A DNA stretch of 64,000 nucleotides from Alteromonadaceae bacterium 2753L.S.0a.02 (GTDB taxonomy: Bacteria; Pseudomonadota; Gammaproteobacteria; Pseudomonadales; Cellvibrionaceae). The notes beneath the pieces are model-generated. The model ran no database searches and was not told the origin of the DNA. It saw nothing but the letters and a program-made list of their open reading frames with translations. A program made the position numbers and the translations under genes. Below are positions 44,087 to 52,400 of this stretch, piece after piece; position 1 is the stretch's first letter, and each line of letters opens with the position of its first letter. The stretch lies in assembly GCA_007827375.1 (NCBI GenBank), contig VISH01000001.1, forward strand, positions 868,001-932,000, read 5' to 3'.

Positions 44087-45784
44087 TTATTCCCCGGCTG
44101 GCTGGTGTTGTGAATGGTCCATTTCGCCATGATTCATTTGGCTGTGATTCATTTGGCTGTGATCCATTTGGCTGTGATCCATCTCGCCTTGATTCATCGG
44201 GTTCTGGCCCATTTGGCTTTGGTCCATTTGGCTTTGGTTCATTTGGCTTTGGTCCATTTGATTGTGATCCATTCCTTCCATGGACGATTCACCGCCTTCC
44301 GACTCGGCATCTTCCGCATTGCCGTGGGACATAATATGCACCCCAAAAATTTCCACCATCGCGCCTTCGGGGCGGCGGATCTGCATGTGCATTTTTGTTC
44401 CCGGCGTTAGCTGGCTAATATCCACGTCTTCAGCCACCTGGAAGTCCATCATCATGTCGGGCCAGCCCCAGGCTTCGACCGGTTCGTGTTGTACCGTTAC
44501 CATGCGTGCCTCGGGCATCGCATCGAGTACTTCGGCGGCCACCCAAACGCTTTCGGGCTCTTCGTGTTCGTGATGCATGCGTTTAAAATCCGATGTTTTT
44601 GAACTTTCGGAATCCAGTAAAAACTGCGCAGAGCTGACAATTTCTTCGCCGTCGTTCAGGCCATCGAGAATTTCAACATGTTCCAAATCCTGCTGCCCGG
44701 CTTTTACGGCTACCGATTTAAAACGACCTTCGCCCAACGCCAGCACAACGCGATCTTGCTTGCCGGTGCGAATAAGCGCTTCGCGGGGAATCACCAAAGT
44801 TTGCTCGGGGCTTTCGGAGTGAATGGCAATTTGCGCAAACATATTGGGTTTGAGTTGCTTATTGGGGTTGGCAAAACGCAGGCGAATGCGCACGGTGCGG
44901 GTGGCGCTATCCAGCGTGGGGTAAATGTAATCCACCTTGCCCTGCCAGGTTTTACCCGGTAGGTAATCCAAGGTCATGGTCACCGTGTCGTCGCGTTTTA
45001 CCAGGCTCGCCTGGCGTTCAAAAATTTCGCCTTCCACCCACACTTCATCCAAGGAGCCCACGCTGAGCATGGTGGTGCCCGGCTCCACATAAAAGCCTTC
45101 GCGAATATTGAGATTATCGACAACACCGTCTTGCGGGGCATAGAAAGTAACGGTTTGCTGCACTTCGCGTGTTTTCGTTAAGGTGTTAATTTGTTGATTG
45201 GAAATTTGCAGCGCGCGCAATTTGGATTTAGCCGCATCCAACAGGCGTTTATCGGCGCGCGTTAAGGCCAGTACCAGCTCTTCCTGTGCATTAACCAGTT
45301 CGGGCGAGTAAAGCGTGTAAAGCGGCGCATTTTTGGTAACCGGGTCGCCGGCGGATTTCACATAGAGTTTCTCCACCCAGCCGGAAACACGCGGATGGAT
45401 GTGTACCAGGCGTTCTTCATCGTATTTCACATAGCCAACAGAAATAATTTCACTGTGCAGTGTTTTTCGCTCTGCCACTGCAGTGCGCACACCGAGATTG
45501 TTGATCACCTCTGGGGAAATCGTAATTGTGCCCGGCCCGCTTTCCGCGCCACTGCCGGCTTCCTCATACACCGGTATTAAATCCATACCCATGGGGGATT
45601 TGCCAGGTTTATCGCGGCGGTAATTTGGGTCCATGGGAGCCACCCAATACAGTGGTTTTGCGGCATCGGCAGTCGTATCACTGTGCGATGTATCGCTTAA
45701 CAACAGCGTGGCGGCAACGCCAGCCCCAAGCCCAATTAAGGCGGCAACCACGACCGCCGGTAAAATATTTTTCGATGAAGTCAT
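44087..45784 (-). CDS. cusB: CusB-like RND periplasmic adaptor with Met/His-rich C-terminus
   Basis: 565 residues, GGAG before the ATG, single N-terminal anchor (LPAVVVAALIGLGAGVAATLLL). A heavy-metal-binding short domain (YWVAPMDPNYRRDKPGKSPMGMDLIP) precedes the barrel-sandwich, beta-barrel and membrane-proximal domains of the HlyD family. From about residue 415 a CusF-like copper-binding module is likely (KMHMQIRRPEGAMVEIFGVH). The last about 60 residues repeat MDHSQM/MNQSQM, giving dense Met and His for copper. The repeated codons span 44100-44280. Acts as periplasmic link and metal donor for CusA. Confidence 0.92.
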   Translation of the reverse strand: MTSSKNILPAVVVAALIGLGAGVAATLLLSDTSHSDTTADAAKPLYWVAPMDPNYRRDKPGKSPMGMDLIPVYEEAGSGAESGPGTITISPEVINNLGVRTAVAERKTLHSEIISVGYVKYDEERLVHIHPRVSGWVEKLYVKSAGDPVTKNAPLYTLYSPELVNAQEELVLALTRADKRLLDAAKSKLRALQISNQQINTLTKTREVQQTVTFYAPQDGVVDNLNIREGFYVEPGTTMLSVGSLDEVWVEGEIFERQASLVKRDDTVTMTLDYLPGKTWQGKVDYIYPTLDSATRTVRIRLRFANPNKQLKPNMFAQIAIHSESPEQTLVIPREALIRTGKQDRVVLALGEGRFKSVAVKAGQQDLEHVEILDGLNDGEEIVSSAQFLLDSESSKTSDFKRMHHEHEEPESVWVAAEVLDAMPEARMVTVQHEPVEAWGWPDMMMDFQVAEDVDISQLTPGTKMHMQIRRPEGAMVEIFGVHIMSHGNAEDAESEGGESSMEGMDHNQMDQSQMNQSQMDQSQMGQNPMNQGEMDHSQMDHSQMNHSQMNHGEMDHSQHQPAGE

Positions 45785-45877
45785 AGCTCACTCCAGAGCA
45801 AATTTACAGCGCACCCAGCGCGCTGCAGTAACAGTTTATTTATGGAATTGCCGTATTTCAGGCGTAGGTATGCTGTG

Positions 45878-46288
45878 TTAGGCGAAAATGGGGGGACGAA
45901 ACAGAGGTTTGATAGGTGCCATTTGCAATTTAATGCCATAGGCAGACAGCGCTGTACGGTTGGGCACAATTAGTGTTAACGGGCTGGCATGAACCGCCAG
46001 GCCACTGGCATGGCAGGCGTGAAGATCGCAATTATCACAACAATCATTGTGATGCTGGGCGACGGCGTTCTCGCCACTACCGGGCGCTTTTTCGTGATGG
46101 CACTTCGCCATTTCATGCTGCGCCGGTTGCGGTTTCGACATAACCGCACATACCACCGAAGCCAGGGTTTGACTGGTAAATGCAAGCAGCCCCAGCAACA
46201 ACAAAGTACGCACCCAGGCACAGCGCGACAGCGACACTATGGAAGGTCGCGCGCGATAGTAACGCTGGCGGGATGTTGTTGTATGCAT
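45878..46288 (-). CDS. Cys/His-rich exported protein at the head of the copper operon
   Basis: 136 residues with an Arg-rich N-terminus and signal segment (VRTLLLLGLLAFTSQTLASV). The middle is rich in metal ligands: HEMAKCHHEKA, HHNDCCDNCDLHACHASG. It resembles small DUF2946/CopL-type proteins that precede copper operons in other proteobacteria. The gap to cusB is 93 bp, so it is likely co-transcribed. No outer-membrane factor (CusC) gene is present in the window. Confidence 0.75.
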   Translation of the reverse strand: MHTTTSRQRYYRARPSIVSLSRCAWVRTLLLLGLLAFTSQTLASVVCAVMSKPQPAQHEMAKCHHEKAPGSGENAVAQHHNDCCDNCDLHACHASGLAVHASPLTLIVPNRTALSAYGIKLQMAPIKPLFRPPIFA

Positions 46289-46747
46289 TAATTTATCCGA
46301 TGCTGGAATTCTGTTTGGCTGCAGTAATCATGAATTGTTCCCCAGTGTACCGCAATGAGAAACAAAATGGGCTTGCGTTTTATCAACAAGCGCCGCGTCA
46401 ATGCTGGCTTACTAACCGGGTTCGTGAACGCCTGTAAACGCGGTTGTGTTATAGCATTCGTTACTAAGCGGGTCGTCAATAAAAAATGGATCACTATAAG
46501 GGGAATTTTGTCACCCAGTTACGGCTATAAGCCCAGCGATAGAGGCGCTACTATGGAAGCCCGTTACTATTAACCCGGCGGAAGCCCAGCGGGCACACGG
46601 TTTTGCAAGGGCTCGGTTTTGCAAGAGCACGGGTTTGCAAGGGCAGGGGTTTGCAAGAGCACGGGTTTGCAAGGGCTCGGTTACGCGATGGCACGGTTGG
46701 GCATCGGAATGATCTTGCACTGAGAGCGTTCACACGGAGTTACGGTT
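46289..46747. other. Intergenic region between copper operon and TPR unit
   Basis: About 460 bp separating divergent units. It carries the 16-bp tandem repeats at 46598-46709. No MerR/CueR-type palindrome was recognised. Confidence 0.5.
46598..46709. repeat. Seven tandem 16-bp repeats
   Basis: Units follow CGGTTTTGCAAGGGCT, CGGTTTTGCAAGAGCA, CGGGTTTGCAAGGGCA and so on, with the last two degenerate. Period exactly 16 bp. The tract ends about 40 bp upstream of the small membrane protein gene. Confidence 0.85.
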
Positions 46748-46972
46748 ATGAGCAAAGAGCTTAAAATTGCGATTATTGCAGCAGGTGCAACTGTGCTGGC
46801 TGCGTTAATATCAACAATGTCTGGCTGGTTTGAAGCTCAGCCAGCGCCCACCTCAGCGCAATCCCCCACCAGCATTCAGCAAACCAGTCATGGCGAAAAT
46901 ACCACGCAGATTGGTATTAATCAGGGGGATATTCAGATTAACCCCACACAAGCCAAAAACGAGGATGAATAA
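46748..46972 (+). CDS. Small single-pass membrane protein of the TPR unit
   Basis: 74 residues. One membrane helix (LKIAIIAAGATVLAALISTMSG) is followed by a Thr/Ser/Gln-rich tail with TTQIGINQGDIQINPTQ. That phrase is echoed in the N-terminus of the next protein (VQIAVNQGTVNIENHQ). It ends 2 bp before the GTG of the TPR gene, so the two are certainly co-translated. Function unknown; probably a membrane partner of the TPR protein. Confidence 0.78.
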   Translation: MSKELKIAIIAAGATVLAALISTMSGWFEAQPAPTSAQSPTSIQQTSHGENTTQIGINQGDIQINPTQAKNEDE

Positions 46973-46974
46973 GG

Positions 46975-49125
46975 GTGCTTCAGCAACTGCTGGCAGCCTA
47001 CCTTTTTTCGCTTTGCGCGATTCCAGCAGTCAATGACGCCCTTAAACAAAACTGCTCCGGCCCCAACTGTGTACAAATCGCTGTTAATCAAGGCACCGTA
47101 AACATCGAAAACCATCAGTTACAAATTGCCATTAATAATGGCCTGGTAAACGTGGTTGGCAAGCCGGAAGATGAAATAAAAATCCAGAATTTACAGCGGC
47201 AGATTCAAACCCATATTCGGAAAGCCGAAGCATTACAGGCACGCCAGCTGAGCGACTACGAAAAACTGCAAAGCGCCTTGCAATACAGTGAACAATTAAA
47301 CAAACAGCTTACCCAGCTGAATCGCCGTTTAACAGCGCTGGCGCCGCGCGATGCAATTAGCAGAGAACTAACACAAGCCTATCAAAATTATGATATTCCC
47401 CGAATTAAGACGCTGCTACAGCAACAACAACAATTAGATGATAAACAGGCCGCAGCCACGGCGTTTGAATTGGCGGGTTTCCAGGAAGCGGATCTGGAAT
47501 TGTCGCAGGCCTACCAAAATTATCAAAAAGCCGTACTGTTGGATGGCAACACCATAAGCTATTTAAATCACGCCGGGCTTATGGCCTTGCAACTGGCCAA
47601 GTATGACGAAGCCATCGACTACTTCCACAAAGCCCTCACGCAAAGTAATCGCGCATCTGATGCACAGCAACAAGCCTTAATTGCCGTTGCCAATAATAAT
47701 CTTGGAGAGACTTATCGCAAATTGGGTGACTACCCAAAAGCTTTGCACTATTTTCAGGATGCACTGCAAACGGATCTCGAAATTTACCCACCGGACGACC
47801 CCAATATCGCGTTAAGTTACAGTAATCTTGCAACCATACACGATGAACTCGGAAATTATCAAAAGGCCATAGATTACAATTTACTGGCACTACAAAGTGA
47901 TATTAAAAACTTTGGCGAACTGCACCCGTCTGTCGCTCGTATTCGCAACAACCTGGGAAGTGTGTATCTATCGATTGGCGACACGGAGACCGCGATTAAA
48001 TACTATCAGGATGCATTGGCAAGCGACCTGCAAAGTTACGGCAGTGAACACCCCAAGGTGGCCCTGCGACGCAATAACCTCGGCTATGCCTACGAAACTT
48101 TAGGGCAATACCACGAGGCGCTCATCTATTATCAACAGGCACTCGACAGCGATCTTAAAATATTCGGCGACGCACACCCCCGCGTTGCAACCCGCCGCAC
48201 GAATATCGGTGCCGTGTACGAAGCCTTGGGGGCTTACGATAAAGCCGTTGCCATGCATCAACAAGCGCTCGATAGCGACTTAAAAACCTACGGCGACAGC
48301 CATCCCAATGTGGCCACCGATCGCAGTAATTTGGGTAATGCTCTGAAGGGCTTGGGGGAGTATCAAAAAGCGCTACATGAATACCAGCAAGCGCTGGATA
48401 TCAACCGGCTTAAATTGGGGGAGAATCACCCTAGCGTCGCCAAAGCGCGCAATAACCTGGCACTGGTTTATCTTTCTTTGGGAGATTACCAAAAAGCGAT
48501 TTCCGAACTGCAAGGCGCGCTGGCAATTAATGTTGCGAGTTTGGGTGAGCATCACCAGGAAGCCGCGGTTAATCGCAACAACTTGGGTTATGCCTACAAA
48601 AAAATGGGAAACTATGAAAAAGCAATGGACTATTATCAGCAAGCACTCAACGATTATTTGCAAACCTTAGGCGAAGATCACCCCAATACCGCTTCGGCGT
48701 ACAACAACCTTGGCAGTCTCTATCACCAGTTACACCAATACGATAAAGCCTATGAATACTTTCAACGGGCGTACCACAGCGATCTGAAAAACTTTGGGGA
48801 GCAACACCCAAACCTTGCAATGGACCACAACAACCTAGCGTTTTCCTGCGAAGCACAAGGACGCTATAAGGAAGCCTTAGCACACTATGAAGCAGCGTTG
48901 CAAATCAATACTCGCGCGCTGGGAACAGAGCATCCTTCCACCCAAACCGTGGCGATGAATTTGCGATTGGCAAAAATAAAATTTAGCGCGCCAGGCCGAA
49001 TAATAATGAAATTGTTTAGTGATATTTATTGGCAAATGGGGCTTTTTTTAGCGGCGATGACGGCTTGGCTGATTATTTGGCGAGCAAATCGACTTAGGCG
49101 GTTTCGCAAATCTATGGCGACTTAA
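46975..49125 (+). CDS. TPR-rich membrane protein, tail-anchored
   Basis: 716 residues from GTG 46975, 2 bp after the previous stop. An N-terminal segment shares the QIxxNQGxxxI phrase with the small upstream protein and is followed by a coiled coil (about 60-115). About eleven 42-residue TPR_12/kinesin-light-chain-like repeats follow (units like LGEYQKALHEYQQALDINR with HPxVAxxRNNLG spacing). Near the C-terminus is one membrane helix (YWQMGLFLAAMTAWLIIW) and a basic tail. Such repeats bind partner proteins; the likely partner is the giant membrane protein downstream or the small protein upstream (inference). Confidence 0.85.
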   Translation: MLQQLLAAYLFSLCAIPAVNDALKQNCSGPNCVQIAVNQGTVNIENHQLQIAINNGLVNVVGKPEDEIKIQNLQRQIQTHIRKAEALQARQLSDYEKLQSALQYSEQLNKQLTQLNRRLTALAPRDAISRELTQAYQNYDIPRIKTLLQQQQQLDDKQAAATAFELAGFQEADLELSQAYQNYQKAVLLDGNTISYLNHAGLMALQLAKYDEAIDYFHKALTQSNRASDAQQQALIAVANNNLGETYRKLGDYPKALHYFQDALQTDLEIYPPDDPNIALSYSNLATIHDELGNYQKAIDYNLLALQSDIKNFGELHPSVARIRNNLGSVYLSIGDTETAIKYYQDALASDLQSYGSEHPKVALRRNNLGYAYETLGQYHEALIYYQQALDSDLKIFGDAHPRVATRRTNIGAVYEALGAYDKAVAMHQQALDSDLKTYGDSHPNVATDRSNLGNALKGLGEYQKALHEYQQALDINRLKLGENHPSVAKARNNLALVYLSLGDYQKAISELQGALAINVASLGEHHQEAAVNRNNLGYAYKKMGNYEKAMDYYQQALNDYLQTLGEDHPNTASAYNNLGSLYHQLHQYDKAYEYFQRAYHSDLKNFGEQHPNLAMDHNNLAFSCEAQGRYKEALAHYEAALQINTRALGTEHPSTQTVAMNLRLAKIKFSAPGRIIMKLFSDIYWQMGLFLAAMTAWLIIWRANRLRRFRKSMAT

Positions 49126-49460
49126 AAAGGTTTATCCCACCATGCCAAGCTTATACTAGGGGAAAACTCCGCGCGAATTTCCTGAAACAATAGCGCTATT
49201 GTGATGGCACGAAAAAACATTTATTGAAACAAATGTCATATTGTAAACCATTATAGAAATCTCCAATAACACGACCTGCGCATAGGTTACTTCTGTATAA
49301 AGGGCACTATTTACGTTGCGGATAAGGTAAATAACTGCGATATACTTAACTTGAGTGCTAGCGAGTAGCACCGGCGTTTACAAACCAGGGTTCTTTGTCG
49401 GCTCGCGACGGGAAGGGTGTTAATGCTGCTCGGCGTGCGCCTTTAAGTAGCGCATTCCAC
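49126..49460. other. Spacer between TPR gene and giant membrane protein
   Basis: About 335 bp without a supported gene; a promoter for the 1748-residue protein may lie here. The region has no clear terminator. Confidence 0.4.
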
Positions 49461-52400
49461 ATGGACGAGAAAGAGCAAAAATCCAAGCATAAATACGGTA
49501 TTAACATTATCGTATTAGCACCCTTTTTAATTTTTATTGTTATCCCGCTATTTTACCTTTATTTTCAACATGTGACCGACAGAGATCAGGCCAATAATCG
49601 CCACCTATTCAGAACTTTGGGCGAGGCATCTGAAACTATAAACAATCGTATACTGCAAATTGACGCCGCCAGGAAATATATATCTAAACAAGTCAAACAA
49701 GATGGAAAACCTAAGGTATTGCCAAATAGCTACGGGTCTGAAATTTGTAAGAAAGAACTTAATAAATCCGGCTTTAAAACGATTGGCCGCAATTTTTTTT
49801 ACCAAAGTACGAAAAAGACCAACGAATCACATGACAGACCTAAAGGCGGATGCTGGAAAGTTCCGCTCAAGAACTTACTGCCCGAACCCAAAACGCCCTA
49901 TTCTCAATACCTCTTAGTTACAGAGGACAACCAAGTTCTGGCTAACAAAGGTGAATCCCAGGCCTTTGCCATAACCAATACCACACAGTTTGCAAAACAG
50001 ATTGCCGTAGAAATTAATCGCGACTGGTTTAAACTAGCGTCAAAAATTGGCGGGAAAACCAAAGACGAAACCACGATTGAACAAGATGTAAAACTGCCGG
50101 GATACAGCTACTTTTTTGATATAAAAGTTAACCCTGGGGAATTTCGAATTTACCTTTATCCCTTTCATTTTGACCCCAAAATCAATCCGATAGATGAAGA
50201 AGAAGGCACAAAAATTAAAAATCCAACACGCCTGCTACTAATGGGCGTGACTCCAAAATTCGCGCTCCAAGAACAAGACAGCAAACGTTCTAATCTCGCC
50301 GAATTTATTATTATCGTAATTTTTCTTGCTTTTATACTCAGCATCACGCGCCTTCTAATGACCTCCGAACACCAACCCATCGACGGCGTTTGGTACTACG
50401 TTACCCTTAGTACAAGCTTGCTCTTTTTTGCGGTACTGAGCTCTGCTTATTTCGCTTGGGCCGATCGCCTTGTTGAGCAAGGCCACAAAGCTGAACAAGC
50501 GCTGGAGCTTGCCATCAAAACGAATAAAAACTTCAATGGGGATTTACGGGGTATTTTTGGAGAAATAAAAAAAATAACCTTTTCCGATCGAGACAACACT
50601 TCATCGCACGAAACAGATGACTGGGCAGAACCATTTTGCGATAAACTAGAAAAAGTGTCATCTAATGATGACAATAATACAAATCGCTCCCCAACCCAAC
50701 ACAAAGAACAAATATGCCTAGAATTAAAAAAACACTTCAAACACGAAAAAGATAGCTCCATCACATCCACATTAAAAATTAGCAAAAATAGCTGCGAAAA
50801 CGCCAACACAAAGAACAACCTCAACAAAACTAAAATAAACGAAAACTCCAAAAACTCCGAAAATAAGCTGTGTGTCTATTTCAATAAAAATTTTGAATTT
50901 AGCGAACAAAGCAGCACACCAAAAGATTCCGCACTAAAATACATCACAGATTCCGTAACTTATTCATCTAAAACATCTGAAAACAATCTACTTAGCGCAT
51001 TCCTTATCGATGAATCTGGAATACAAAAATCGCCGCAGTTTTACAATATAGAATACCAGCACAAACCAAAGTTATTAGATTTAAATCATCGCGATTACTT
51101 TAATAAGTTAAAAAACAAAAAAGGCTGGGAAATACCTAAAGCCGTCAATAATGGCTCAGATAGTAAGTGCCCCAAACAGTTTTACATTCAACGCTTACGA
51201 AACCTGACTGACCGTGTACTCGGAACAACTCTGTCAACTTACCGGTGGCACGACAACAAATGCACGGTTTTGGCAGGTGACATAAAATTACCTTCTCTGA
51301 GCTGGCAAACGAAAATCAACCCCAACGAACAAGCCGATATTACACTGATGGTTGTGGATCGTTTGAGTGGCGAGGTGCTTTTTCATCAGGATTCCCAATA
51401 CGCACTCAATGAAAATATCTATGCCGCCGGAGCCGATACTCGACTACTGCAACATCAGTTGCAATCCGGCAAAGACAGCTGCTCGGAAAATACGTGCGGA
51501 AGACCAGAAAAAACACTTCAACCCATAGCGGGAAACTACCAGGGAAAACCAGGCTGGTTTGTAACCCATAGAACATCTATCGATCAATGGGCAATAGTAA
51601 CCTTCTTCCCAGATGATACGTTTGAAAACTACTTTTCAAACGTATTTTTTATAAATTTATACCATTTTTTAATAGTTGCAATCGTTGCAATCTTCATATT
51701 TTGGATTTTCCGACTTCTACAAATACGTCTCGACTGGAGAGGTTTACTTAAAATAAATACGTGTATTGAGGCACGTACAATGGTGTTATTTTCATCATTG
51801 ATTGTATTTAGTCAAATAGCAGGGTTTTGGTTCGATTATGCACTAATAAAACAATTCAGTTTGTTTGAAAAATTGGAATTAAAATTACCAATTTTCTATT
51901 TGATATTGGTTCTATTTTTTGGCATTTATAGCTGCCAGTACATGATTATTAGTTACAACCAAAAATGCTCCGTCAAAATTTTCTCTAAATTTTTTGGGGC
52001 TGACAATCGAACAACTCGAATCTTAGCATTTAAATTAATTTCTATTCTTATAGCAACTTTTGCGCTGAGAGAATATTTTTGGGTGAATGAGGGTCCTAAT
52101 CTGACGGATGATCAGCTATTAGCAATTCTTTGGATCGACGCAGGCTTGGCATTAATCATATTTTTTTATTGCTTAAAAAACAATCAACGCCAACTCAACG
52201 AAACCAAATTTTATAGCCATTTATTAAAATCACTTTATGGTAGATCTATACCCGAAAAAGATATTCTAATGTTATACGTATTAATGCTCACACTCAGCCT
52301 GACAATAGAATATTTACTATATTCAACAAGTATTTGGAGGCCTCTCATAAGCTGGGCATTTTCGTATTCTTTGCTAGGACTAGTTATGTCTTGGGGGTTA

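Noticed and set aside
46598..46709. 16-bp repeats as a CRISPR array
   Set aside because: Units are directly adjacent with no unique spacers, and no cas genes are present.
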